17,121 nt of DNA, from positions 1 through 17,121 of the forward strand of contig URRM01000031.1 of NCBI GenBank assembly GCA_900550295.1. The letters run 5' to 3'. Shown piece by piece: positions 8,313 through 15,174 of this stretch. This DNA comes from an uncultured bacterium (GTDB lineage Bacteria > Cyanobacteriota > Vampirovibrionia > Gastranaerophilales > Gastranaerophilaceae). The translations under genes and the position numbers were made by a program. Below the pieces are notes generated by a model, which saw nothing but the letters and a program-made list of their open reading frames with translations, had not been told where the DNA came from and ran no database searches. Every line of letters starts with the position of its first letter. Position 1 is the stretch's first letter.

Positions 8313-8750
8313 ATGGTTTCTGGTATCAATGCAAATGTAGGTTTTCAAGGTGGAATTAATACAGCGACAAATGCTCGTCCATATATGAATCAACCATATC
8401 AATATACAGCTGCTCCACAAGTTGCAGCAGATACAGTTGAAATTGCAGGTAAGAAAAAAGGCAGTGCAGCTAAGAAAGGTATTATCGGAACTGTTGTAGG
8501 CTTGGCAGTTGCAGCAGCAGCATTATACGCAGGTGTTAAATCAGGTAAATTAACTGAAGTTGCAAATCCTACAAAATGGACTGAAAAATTACAAAACTAT
8601 GCTTTCAAAGGCGGTAAAGGTGTAGAAACCGGTGTTGAATACGTAGCAACAAAAGGTAAAGCACTTGTTGACTGGTTTAAAGAAAAAATTGGCAAAAAAG
8701 GCGCTGAAGAAGTGGCTCAAGAAGTAGCTCAAGAAGTGACTCAAGGCTAA
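8313..8750 (+). CDS. Small single-pass membrane protein, function unknown (145 aa)
   Basis: I do not recognise this protein. The N-terminal 45 residues are polar and rich in Asn, Gly, Pro and Tyr. A Lys-rich stretch (KKKGSAAKKG, 47-56) precedes a hydrophobic, Ala/Gly/Val-rich segment (about 57-76) that can span a membrane. After it come amphipathic Lys/Gly/Val helices (about 80-130) and a C-terminal tail of EVAQ repeats (EEVAQEVAQEVTQ). There is no cleavable signal peptide. The ATG has a strong AGGAGG about 9 nt upstream, typical of a well-expressed gene. It is transcribed alone: its upstream neighbour is divergent and it ends in a strong terminator. Its upstream region shares an unusual element with that of the 624-aa protein gene. 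A lineage-specific envelope or surface-associated protein is a guess. Confidence 0.75.
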   Translation: MVSGINANVGFQGGINTATNARPYMNQPYQYTAAPQVAADTVEIAGKKKGSAAKKGIIGTVVGLAVAAAALYAGVKSGKLTEVANPTKWTEKLQNYAFKGGKGVETGVEYVATKGKALVDWFKEKIGKKGAEEVAQEVAQEVTQG

Positions 8751-8765
8751 TTAATTATAAAGATT

Positions 8766-8804
8766 CAAAACTGTGGCGGTGATTTTATTACCGCCACAGT
8801 TTTG
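8766..8804. terminator. Bidirectional intrinsic terminator
   Basis: A perfect 15-bp stem (8766-8780 with 8790-8804) encloses a 9-nt loop. It is GC-rich at the tip and flanked by A and T runs on both sides. It lies between the plus-strand small membrane protein gene (ends 8750) and minus-strand hemW (ends 8812), so it probably stops transcription from both. Confidence 0.9.
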
Positions 8805-8811
8805 TTTTAAC

Positions 8812-9897
8812 TTAAATAAATTCAGCAAGAATGACAGTGCTAATTAGGAAACCTTCATTTGAGAGTGCGTAACCTGCTTGGGTTTGTTTAAGGTGTCCTG
8901 TTTTTAGGTATTTTTGAATAGTTTCTTTGTATTTTTCGTCAAAGTTTATGTTGAACTTTTTGTTAATTTCGTTCACGTTGATACCGCTAGAGCGCCTGAA
9001 TCCTAAGAAAATTTCTTCTTCAAGTTTTTCTTTTTCGGTTTCAAAATGTCCGTAATCTTTTGTAAGCGGATTTTCTAAATATTTGTGAATGTCAAAACAG
9101 TTTGCATAACGCATGCCTGCTTCATATCCGTGCGCAGCGCAACCAAAACCGTAATATTGAGCGTTATCCCAGTAGTTTAGGTTGTGACGTGATTCGAACC
9201 CTGTCTTTGCAAAGTTGCTAATTTCGTAGTGACTAAAATCTTTTAGAACATCAATGGCTTTAAGATACATGTCTGCCTGTAAATCATCGTCGGGTAAATT
9301 TTGCGGTGTTTTTTTGCCAAAAACTGAATTATCTTCAATTTTTAACCCGTAAAGTGAGATGTGAGGAACGTTTAATGTTTTTGCAATTTTTAAATCATTT
9401 GTAAACTCTTCAATTGTTTGATTAGGCAAACCATAAATAAAATCAAGCGAAATGTTGTCAAATCCTGCGTTTTGAGCTATTTTAACTGCATTTTGCGCTT
9501 GTTCTGCTGAATGACACCTGCCGATTTGTTTTAAAATCTTGTCGTTGAATGTTTGTATGCCGATACTTAAACGATTTATGCCGATTTTTTTAAGTCCTGA
9601 AAGATAATCTGCTGTTGCATTTTCAGGATTAAGTTCCAATGTGATTTCTGCGTTTGGAGCAAGGTTAAATTTGTTAAAAATCTTTTTAACGTGCTCTAGT
9701 GGCAAGATTGATGGTGTTCCTCCGCCAAAATAAAGCGTGTTTAGGGTGTTACCTTGATAATTTGTGTCGATTTCTTTTAATAGAGCGATTAGATAGCCTA
9801 ATTCAAGTTTTGTGTTAACCGTTGATATGAAGGCACAGTAAAAGCATTTTGAGTTACAAAATGGTATGTGAATATAGGCATTTTGAGGTGCGTGCAT
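8812..9897 (-). CDS. hemW: Radical SAM heme chaperone HemW (361 aa)
   Basis: Member of the HemN/HemW radical SAM family. The N-terminal cluster motif CNSKCFYC has C14, C18 and C21, and position 23 is Phe. The true oxygen-independent coproporphyrinogen oxidase HemN has a fourth Cys there, so this is the HemW (heme-handling chaperone) type. The SAM-binding GGGTPS is at 58-63. The family strings SIGIQTFN and DFIYGLPNQT follow, then the SRHNLNYW region and a C-terminal winged-helix domain (about 290-361). Length is close to the usual 370-380 aa. It is the last gene of the lpxI-lpxB-hemW operon: its ATG comes 2 nt after the lpxB stop, with GAGGAA inside the end of lpxB, so translation is probably coupled. 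HemW delivers heme to respiratory proteins in other bacteria; that role here is taken from the family. Confidence 0.92.
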   Translation of the reverse strand: MHAPQNAYIHIPFCNSKCFYCAFISTVNTKLELGYLIALLKEIDTNYQGNTLNTLYFGGGTPSILPLEHVKKIFNKFNLAPNAEITLELNPENATADYLSGLKKIGINRLSIGIQTFNDKILKQIGRCHSAEQAQNAVKIAQNAGFDNISLDFIYGLPNQTIEEFTNDLKIAKTLNVPHISLYGLKIEDNSVFGKKTPQNLPDDDLQADMYLKAIDVLKDFSHYEISNFAKTGFESRHNLNYWDNAQYYGFGCAAHGYEAGMRYANCFDIHKYLENPLTKDYGHFETEKEKLEEEIFLGFRRSSGINVNEINKKFNINFDEKYKETIQKYLKTGHLKQTQAGYALSNEGFLISTVILAEFI

Positions 9898-9899
9898 AA

Positions 9900-11027
9900 T
9901 TATTCCTCAAAAAGTTCTCTATAAATTTCTTTGGCAACTTCAAGCGATGAATTTTTGTCGGAAAGTTTTTCACGTACGGCTTTTAAGCCTTCAATTTGTG
10001 TGTTTCTGACGTTGCTGTCGTAAAGTAATTTTTCAGTGTTGTAAACAATGTTGCTTGGTGTAGCTTGAAGTTCAAGTATTTCAGGCACAATGTCTTTGTT
10101 CATAATAATATTTGGTAAACAAACTCTGTTAATGCACCTTACAAGTAGGTATATGAACCAGAAAAGGATAGGTCCTTTGTATGAGATAATCATAGGAGTG
10201 TTGTAAAGTGAAGCTTCAAGGGCAACTGTTCCTGATGCTAAAATTAATGAGTCAGAACAGCTTAAAAGGGCTTGGTTGTCACCTTTTATAACTTTGAAAT
10301 CGCAATCTTTGTAATATTTTTGGAATGTTTCGTCATTAATGCTAGGCGCTTGAGAGAAAACAATTTGTAAATCAGGATGTTTTTTCTTTAAGTCTTTTGC
10401 TGACTTAATAAAGGTTTTCATTAAATTGTTTAACTCAAATTTTCTTGAGCCTGAGAAAACTGAAACTAACTTTTTGTTGGTGTCTAAACCGTATTTAGCA
10501 AAGAATTCTTCTTTGTTAGCTGGTTCTGGAAGTTGGCTTATTAACGGGTGTCCGCAATAAGTTGTTTTAATTCCGTAAGACTCATACATTTCTTTTTCGA
10601 ATGGGAAAATGCAGAACACTTTATCAACGTATTTTTTGATTGATTTAATTCTATATTTGCGACTTGCCCAAACTTGAGGCGGAATGTAGTAGTTTATTCT
10701 TATACCGGCTTTTTTAAGAAAACGAGCCATTTTTAGGTTGAAAGCGCCGTAATCGATTAATAAAACTAAATCCGGTTTGTATTCATTTGTTAAATAATTA
10801 ACGACTCTTTTGCCAAGGCTGATGTGGTCTAAAAGAATTTTTGGAGTTAACCCCATGGCGCTCATTTTTGAATGGTCAGAGAATAGCTTAATGCCCATAG
10901 CTTTAAGGCTTTCGCCACCTATAGCCTCAATTTGAATATCAGAATTCATCTCTAAGAGATGACGTGCAACGTTAGAGGCATGCATGTCACCGGAGTATTC
11001 GCCAGTTATGATAAATATTTTTTTCAT
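9900..11027 (-). CDS. lpxB: Lipid-A-disaccharide synthase LpxB (375 aa)
   Basis: This GT19 glycosyltransferase joins UDP-2,3-diacylglucosamine to 2,3-diacylglucosamine-1-phosphate (lipid X), giving the lipid A disaccharide at the cytoplasmic membrane. Diagnostic strings are GEYSGD at 9-14, YYIPPQVWASR at 113-123, GSR at 193-195 and SGTVALEASLY near 265. Asp92 in LIDYGAFN aligns with the catalytic Asp98 of the E. coli enzyme, although the following P-D is G-A here. Length fits the family (about 380 aa). It lies directly after lpxI, which makes its substrate: the lpxI stop and this ATG are 2 nt apart (TAATTATG). No ribosome-binding site is evident, so coupling to lpxI is likely. The same junction follows between lpxB and hemW. 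Confidence 0.95.
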   Translation of the reverse strand: MKKIFIITGEYSGDMHASNVARHLLEMNSDIQIEAIGGESLKAMGIKLFSDHSKMSAMGLTPKILLDHISLGKRVVNYLTNEYKPDLVLLIDYGAFNLKMARFLKKAGIRINYYIPPQVWASRKYRIKSIKKYVDKVFCIFPFEKEMYESYGIKTTYCGHPLISQLPEPANKEEFFAKYGLDTNKKLVSVFSGSRKFELNNLMKTFIKSAKDLKKKHPDLQIVFSQAPSINDETFQKYYKDCDFKVIKGDNQALLSCSDSLILASGTVALEASLYNTPMIISYKGPILFWFIYLLVRCINRVCLPNIIMNKDIVPEILELQATPSNIVYNTEKLLYDSNVRNTQIEGLKAVREKLSDKNSSLEVAKEIYRELFEE

Positions 11028-11029
11028 AA

Positions 11030-11845
11030 TTAAACAGCCATAATAACAATATTGTTTTTGTCAGCAAACTCAACAACTTTTTCTTGTTCAACAATGATAG
11101 TTTCGTTAGCTTCAACAGCTAATAGAGATAACTTGAATTTTTTCATTGTTTGAAGAGTTCTTAAGCCAACAGCGGGAATGTCAAAACGTTTGTCTTGAGT
11201 TGGTTTCGCAACCTTGATTACGCAACCGCCATTTTTAGCAATTTTTCCACCACGTTCAATACATTTGTCAGTTCCTTCGATAGCTTCAACTGCCATAACC
11301 ATTTTGTCTTTGATTACAACGGATTGTCCAACGTCAATTTTGCCCATTTCTTTAGCAAGCCAATAACCGTATTGAACATCAGCAATTTGAGAATCAGTAG
11401 GTTTTAGTTTGCCCAGAACACCTGCAGGAATCATTAAGTTTTTGATAAAAATAGTTTGGTCAAGAACAGTAACACCAATTTTGTTAAGTTCTTCAACTAC
11501 AGTTAACATAACTTGATCATCGTTAAGTCTTTTAACATTTTTAATTAATTCTAAAGCCATAGAGTCGAATTTTGGACGACGTAAAATCAAACCTTTATGA
11601 ACTTTACCTAAGAAAGTAAGTTGTTTGATTTGTTCATCTTGTAAAATCTTTTTTATTTTTAATAGTTCGCCAGCGCCTACAGAATAAACTTTAGAGCAAA
11701 CTTTTTTTAAATCTTTAACGTTGTCGTTAGATAATGAAATACAAATAACTTCCAAACCGTTTTTTGTTGCGTTTTCAGCCATTCTAACCGGTAATTGACC
11801 ATCGCCGGCGACTAAAGCTTGTTTTTGTTCAAGTAAAATTGACAT
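11030..11845 (-). CDS. lpxI: UDP-2,3-diacylglucosamine pyrophosphatase LpxI (271 aa)
   Basis: LpxI (formerly DUF1009) cleaves UDP-2,3-diacylglucosamine to lipid X and UMP. It replaces LpxH in some diderm lineages. The family signatures are present: VAGDGQLP near 12-19, VGQSVVIKD followed by AIEGTD at 188-193, and the most diagnostic string, QDKRFDIPAVGLRT, at 217-230. Asp222 probably corresponds to the catalytic Asp known from the Caulobacter enzyme. Length matches (about 270-285 aa). It is the first gene of the operon with lpxB and hemW. The ATG has GAGGAA about 6 nt upstream and a TGTTATAAT extended -10 about 30 nt upstream. Pairing with lpxB puts two consecutive lipid A steps together. Confidence 0.95.
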   Translation of the reverse strand: MSILLEQKQALVAGDGQLPVRMAENATKNGLEVICISLSNDNVKDLKKVCSKVYSVGAGELLKIKKILQDEQIKQLTFLGKVHKGLILRRPKFDSMALELIKNVKRLNDDQVMLTVVEELNKIGVTVLDQTIFIKNLMIPAGVLGKLKPTDSQIADVQYGYWLAKEMGKIDVGQSVVIKDKMVMAVEAIEGTDKCIERGGKIAKNGGCVIKVAKPTQDKRFDIPAVGLRTLQTMKKFKLSLLAVEANETIIVEQEKVVEFADKNNIVIMAV

Positions 11846-11874
11846 TTGAATTCCTCATACTTCGTAATACGTTA

Positions 11875-11883
11875 ATTATAACA
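11875..11883 (-). promoter_or_regulatory. Extended -10 promoter of the lpxI-lpxB-hemW operon
   Basis: On the minus strand TGTTATAAT is a perfect extended -10 element. The -35 is weak (TTACAA is only 14 nt away), as is common with extended -10 promoters. The leader would be about 25 nt. Confidence 0.6.
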
Positions 11884-11926
11884 CAAGAAAATAATTGTAA
11901 TAAAAATGTAAAAAATTATGATTGAC

Positions 11927-11962
11927 TAGCAATTTTTTTCTTAAGAAAAACTTATATATAAT
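11927..11962 (+). promoter_or_regulatory. Candidate distal promoter with TAGCAATTTTTTT element and a TTTTTCTTAAGAAAAA palindrome
   Basis: The 13-mer TAGCAATTTTTTT (11927-11939) is followed by a 16-bp perfect palindrome centred on CTTAAG (11935-11950) and a TATAAT (11957-11962). It shares the 13-mer and spacing with the region before the 8313 gene. A transcript from here would have a leader of about 125 nt before the ATG at 12094 and would pass through the sigma-28 promoter. Confidence 0.45.
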
Positions 11963-12022
11963 ATACAGACACGCATGGATATAACAAATTGTAAACATTT
12001 GTTACAAAAAGGCTTTGATAAT

Positions 12023-12050
12023 TAAAGTTTTTGCTTAGTTCAGCCGATAA
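12023..12050 (+). promoter_or_regulatory. Sigma-28 (FliA/SigD-type) promoter
   Basis: TAAAGTTT (12023-12030) and GCCGATAA (12043-12050) are both exact matches to the enteric FliA consensus boxes. The spacer is 12 nt instead of the usual 11. Transcription would start near 12057, leaving a leader of about 37 nt that contains the AAGGAG ribosome-binding site (12081-12086). It has no competing -35/-10 in the same place. Confidence 0.7.
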
Positions 12051-12093
12051 ACAACTTGTGTGTAAAATTAAAAAATATATAAGGAGTAGGCTT

Positions 12094-13968
12094 ATGACAC
12101 ATTTTCAAAATTATGATACAGATGCATTAATTAGAAAAGCTACAGTAAGAACAAGTTTATTTGGTAAGAAAAAATGTCAAATTGATAAGTCAACTCAAGG
12201 TGAAATGAGAGTTGGCGAAAAGAATATTGATAAAGCTTCTACTCAAGATACAAAAGGTTTAGATGAAAATCGTGATGGTGAACGAACTGAAGACGATGCT
12301 CAAGTAGATTATAGTGCAGGTATGAAAGATAACGTGTCTGCAGAAGATATGGCACGCATGGCTGAAGATTTAGAAAATAGCGGTAAGGCTGAAACTAGTG
12401 AGGCTCCGACAGCAGAAGATACTAATACTCAAGCCACAGATATTGAAGCCGGTCGTGCTGATGTACAAGCAAGAGCTGCAGTACTAGATGAAATGACAGC
12501 AAAAAACACTGAAATTGTTGAATCAGGTACAGAAGAAATAGATGCAATGAATGAAGAAATTGCAGCATTCAGCGCAGAGCTAGATGAAATTAATGCTACT
12601 GTTGCAGAAGAAACTTCGGCTAATGCAGGTACAGATGAAAACTTTGACGGTACTGGTTCTGGTACAGCAAGTGCTTATTCATTAACAACAGGTGCAGGTG
12701 CTCAAGAAGCTGCCAATAAAGGTGAATCAAGCTCGCCTGCTAAAGCAAATAGTAAAGGTAATAATAGCTCTGGTTCATTCGACCAAGTTGCAGAAAAATA
12801 TACAAGTAGAACAAGTGAAATTACATCAAGAATTGATGAATTGTCAGCAAGAGCAGCAGAAATTCAAGAACAAACACAAGCTGATGTTGTTGATGCAACA
12901 GCGGCTGCTCAAGAAGAAGGTGAAGCTGCTCAAGAAGAAGCTAATACAAACTTAGAAGTTGCAAATACAGCATTTGGATATGCAAGCCAAGTTGGTTCAG
13001 TTACTTCAATGACAGGTACTGGTATGGCAACGTTTGGTAAAGCTACCGAAGTTACAGGTATTACGACTGAAGCTACAGGTGAAACTGTACAAGCCTTAGG
13101 TAAAGGTGTTAAAGTATCAGGTAAAACTGTTGACTTAACAGGTTCAACTTTACAAACAACCGGTGCTACTTTACAAGCAACAGGGGCTCCGCTTAGTGCA
13201 GGCGTATTTACAGCTCCAGCAGGTGCTGCGTTAACTGGTGCAGGAACAGGTTTACAAACAAGTGGTGGTACATTAAAAGCAACAGGCAAATCTTTAGAAG
13301 TAACAGGAACTACTGTTGAGATTGGTGGACAAACTACAAAAGTTACAGGTGTTGTAACTCAAAAAGTTGGTACAGCAACAAGTGCTGCAGGAGAAGTTGT
13401 TAAAGCTACTGGTGAAGGCTTGTCGGCTGCCGCATCTGTTGGTCAAGCAAGTGTTGCAGCTGCTCAAGGTGATTGGGCTGCATTTGGTACATCCTTAGCA
13501 AATGCAGTTTCTTCAGGTGCAAGTGCTGCAAGTGACTTGGTTGGTAAAGGTGTTCAGGCAGGTACTGAAGCTTCAAAAATAGCACAAAAAACACAAGAAA
13601 CTTTAAAAACTATTAGTGATGCAACTAAAGTTGCTAACAGTGCTGCTCAAGCAGGTTTAGCAGCAAAAGATGGTAATTGGGCCGGATTTACTACCAATAT
13701 AGCTGGTGGTGCTGGAGCATCATTGAATATGGGCTCAGTTCAAAAAGCGATTGGCATGGGCGCTGGAACAGCTAGTTTTGTAAGCAACGGTATTAATACA
13801 GGTGCTGAGATTGCTAAAGGATTTATGCCAACTGGCGGTGATACTTCAACATCATCTTCAACAACAGATACAACAAATAAAGATGCATCTAACGTAGATG
13901 TTAACGCTAATGACCAAAAACCAACTAAGTCATTAGATGAAATCTTCGCTAAATACAAAAAAGGCTAA
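12094..13968 (+). CDS. Ala/Thr/Gly-rich protein with strict glycine-heptad arrays, function unknown (624 aa)
   Basis: I do not recognise this protein. The ATG at 12094 is chosen because AAGGAG sits 7 nt upstream; an in-frame TTG at 12031 has no such site and lies inside the sigma-28 promoter. Residues 1-200 are acidic and Thr/Ala-rich with heptad-like helices (about 115-175). Residues 228-295 form another Ala/Glu coiled coil. From 301 to 364 glycine occurs at every seventh residue (ten times). After a Pro-containing turn (365-380) it does so again from 384 to 440 (nine times), with Val/Leu mostly three residues after each Gly. Two related modules follow, around GDWAAF (459-464) and GNWAGF (527-532), 68 residues apart. 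A Ser/Thr-rich tail ends in KSLDEIFAKYKKG. There is no signal peptide or clear membrane helix. A strong terminator follows. The upstream sigma-28 promoter suggests motility-linked expression. A structural or surface fibre role is a guess. Confidence 0.8.
   Translation: MTHFQNYDTDALIRKATVRTSLFGKKKCQIDKSTQGEMRVGEKNIDKASTQDTKGLDENRDGERTEDDAQVDYSAGMKDNVSAEDMARMAEDLENSGKAETSEAPTAEDTNTQATDIEAGRADVQARAAVLDEMTAKNTEIVESGTEEIDAMNEEIAAFSAELDEINATVAEETSANAGTDENFDGTGSGTASAYSLTTGAGAQEAANKGESSSPAKANSKGNNSSGSFDQVAEKYTSRTSEITSRIDELSARAAEIQEQTQADVVDATAAAQEEGEAAQEEANTNLEVANTAFGYASQVGSVTSMTGTGMATFGKATEVTGITTEATGETVQALGKGVKVSGKTVDLTGSTLQTTGATLQATGAPLSAGVFTAPAGAALTGAGTGLQTSGGTLKATGKSLEVTGTTVEIGGQTTKVTGVVTQKVGTATSAAGEVVKATGEGLSAAASVGQASVAAAQGDWAAFGTSLANAVSSGASAASDLVGKGVQAGTEASKIAQKTQETLKTISDATKVANSAAQAGLAAKDGNWAGFTTNIAGGAGASLNMGSVQKAIGMGAGTASFVSNGINTGAEIAKGFMPTGGDTSTSSSTTDTTNKDASNVDVNANDQKPTKSLDEIFAKYKKG
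12994..13413 (+). repeat. Glycine-every-seven-residues repeat region (degenerate 21-bp periodicity)
   Basis: Residues 301-440 of the 624-aa protein show Gly at 301, 308, 315 and so on to 364, then at 384, 391 and so on to 440. The repeats are degenerate at DNA level and conserved in protein spacing, so they look like old or selected repeats instead of recent slippage. The two arrays are out of register by one residue across a 20-residue interval with prolines. Confidence 0.85.
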
Positions 13969-14005
13969 TATAAATTCTATTTAGAAAATAAACGAATAAA
14001 CGTAG

Positions 14006-14033
14006 GTGCCAAGACTTGTATAAGTCTTGGCAC
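14006..14033 (+). terminator. Intrinsic terminator of the 624-aa protein gene
   Basis: A 12-bp perfect stem (14006-14017 with 14022-14033) has a 4-nt loop, starts 37 nt after the stop codon and is followed by a T-rich stretch (TTCTATT). Confidence 0.85.
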
Positions 14034-14080
14034 TTCTATTACTATTTCTTAATTTATTGCACGAACATGTATTATATGAG

Positions 14081-14086
14081 TATAAT
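14081..14086 (+). promoter_or_regulatory. -10 box abutting the permease start codon (possible leaderless mRNA)
   Basis: A perfect TATAAT ends 6 nt before the ATG at 14093. TTGCAC (14057-14062) is a weak -35 at 18 nt. With a normal -10 to start distance, transcription would begin at or next to the A of the ATG. No ribosome-binding site is visible. Confidence 0.5.
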
Positions 14087-14092
14087 TAAAGC

Positions 14093-14965
14093 ATGTTTCA
14101 GTACTATAAAAAATATACACCATACTTGTTTTTACTACCGGCTGCTGTAGTGCTGTTGGTGTTCTTTTTTATACCGTTCTTTCAAACTATTTATCTTAGT
14201 TTTTTAGACTACTCTACTGATATCTATTCCCCAACTCTAGTTGGACTTAAAAATTATACAAACCTGCTACATTCAGCTTTGTTCTATAAGGTTATGTTCA
14301 ATACCTTTGTTTATCTGTTTGTTGCCGTGCCAATTCTTGCTATTGTGCCACTATTTTTGGCTATCTTGATTAACCAAAAACTTAGAGGCTTAACTCTGTA
14401 TAAAATATTGATATACCTTCCCGTAATTGTGTCTATCGTTGTCGCCGCTATTGCATTTAAGTGGCTTTATGCTCAAGCAGGTATTCTTAACTACTTCCTA
14501 CAAGTTCTCGGTCTTAACGCTATCGGGTGGCTTACTGATACCCGATTCGCATTGATTTCAGTTATTATCGTAACTATCTGGAAAGGTATTGGCTACTATA
14601 TGATGATTTATCTTGCCTCTCTTATGAGTGTACCTAAAGAACTTTATGAGGCATGCGATATTGACGGAGCAGGTTTCTTTAGAAAACATCTTACTGTTAC
14701 AATTCCGCATATCATGCCAACAATCGCTTTGGTAACTACAATTAGCGCAATATCTGCTATGAAAGTGTTTGCCGAAATCTATGTTATGACAAAAGGCGGA
14801 CCGCTTAATTCTAGTAAAACAATTGTTTATTATATATATGAACGTGCATTCGAAAACCTTGACCTCGGCTATGCCTCAGCTCTCGCAGTTGTACTACTTA
14901 TAATCGTTATGGCATTCTCTCTGATAAACATACTATTCTTTGAAAAAAATAAATATCAAATATAA
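14093..14965 (+). CDS. Sugar ABC transporter permease, MalF/UgpA family (290 aa)
   Basis: Inner-membrane permease subunit of a carbohydrate-type (CUT1) ABC importer. It has six hydrophobic segments, at about 11-33, 68-92, 105-122, 152-175, 208-225 and 262-283. The EAA loop that docks to the ATPase is clear: EACDIDGAG begins at 186 and the block ends with TIPHIMP at 203-209. Length is usual for the family (about 290 aa). The substrate cannot be read from the sequence. These permeases normally sit beside a second permease, a binding protein and sometimes the ATPase. None is here, and a terminator follows at once, so this is an orphan subunit whose partners must be elsewhere. The start is the first ATG and gives a normal N-terminus, but it lacks a ribosome-binding site and is immediately preceded by a TATAAT. 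Confidence 0.92.
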   Translation: MFQYYKKYTPYLFLLPAAVVLLVFFFIPFFQTIYLSFLDYSTDIYSPTLVGLKNYTNLLHSALFYKVMFNTFVYLFVAVPILAIVPLFLAILINQKLRGLTLYKILIYLPVIVSIVVAAIAFKWLYAQAGILNYFLQVLGLNAIGWLTDTRFALISVIIVTIWKGIGYYMMIYLASLMSVPKELYEACDIDGAGFFRKHLTVTIPHIMPTIALVTTISAISAMKVFAEIYVMTKGGPLNSSKTIVYYIYERAFENLDLGYASALAVVLLIIVMAFSLINILFFEKNKYQI

Positions 14966-14966
14966 A

Positions 14967-14992
14967 AAAAAGAAGTCTTATGACTTCTTTTT
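14967..14992. terminator. Intrinsic terminator between permease and tRNA-Leu
   Basis: An 11-bp stem (14967-14977 with 14982-14992) with a 4-nt loop has A5 at the left base and T5 at the right base. It begins 2 nt after the permease stop. It is symmetrical, so it can also terminate the minus-strand tRNA-Leu transcript. Confidence 0.8.
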
Positions 14993-14996
14993 AAAT

Positions 14997-15078
14997 TGGG
15001 CCCGGAGAGACTCGAACTCTCACACATCGCTGCGCTAGATCCTAAGTCTAGTGCGTCTACCAATTTCGCCACAGGCCC
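14997..15078 (-). tRNA. tRNA-Leu (anticodon UAG)
   Basis: An 82-nt cloverleaf. The acceptor stem GGGCCTG pairs with CGGGCCC and is followed by discriminator A. The D-loop has GG, the anticodon TAG is at 15042-15044 in loop CTTAGGA, a long variable arm is typical of tRNA-Leu, and the T-arm is GAGAG-TTCGAGT-CTCTC. CCA is not encoded. Confidence 0.95.
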
Positions 15079-15101
15079 ATTTGGTTTGTTCGTACTACTA
15101 A

Positions 15102-15128
15102 ATTATACCAAAATTACTTTATTGTCAA
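15102..15128 (-). promoter_or_regulatory. Strong promoter of tRNA-Leu
   Basis: On the minus strand a consensus TTGACA (15123-15128) and TATAAT (15102-15107) are 15 nt apart, and TGG directly before the TATAAT makes an extended -10. The tRNA begins 23 nt after the -10. Confidence 0.75.
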
Positions 15129-15155
15129 TATTTATTGTTTATTGTTTAATGTATA

Positions 15156-15161
15156 TATAAT
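15156..15161 (+). promoter_or_regulatory. -10 box of the PilZ gene
   Basis: TATAAT ends 13 nt before the ATG at 15175, giving a very short leader that would hold little more than the AGGTGA ribosome-binding site. No good -35 is seen at 17 nt; TTGTTT lies at 15 nt (15135-15140). It is divergent from the tRNA-Leu promoter. Confidence 0.4.
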
Positions 15162-15174
15162 TTATAGGTGAAAC

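Noticed and set aside
8812..9897. hemN (oxygen-independent coproporphyrinogen III oxidase) as name for the radical SAM gene
   Set aside because: The fourth Cys of the HemN motif is Phe here and the length is that of HemW, so HemW is the better call.
12031..12093. TTG start at 12031 extending the heptad-repeat protein by 21 residues
   Set aside because: It has no ribosome-binding site and lies inside the sigma-28 promoter. The ATG at 12094 follows AAGGAG by 7 nt.
12930..13594. Minus-strand and alternative-frame ORFs within the Ala/Thr/Gly-rich gene
   Set aside because: Long frames are expected opposite repetitive Ala/Thr/Gly codons. The products are Val/Pro/Ala or Leu/Gln/His monotony without start signals.
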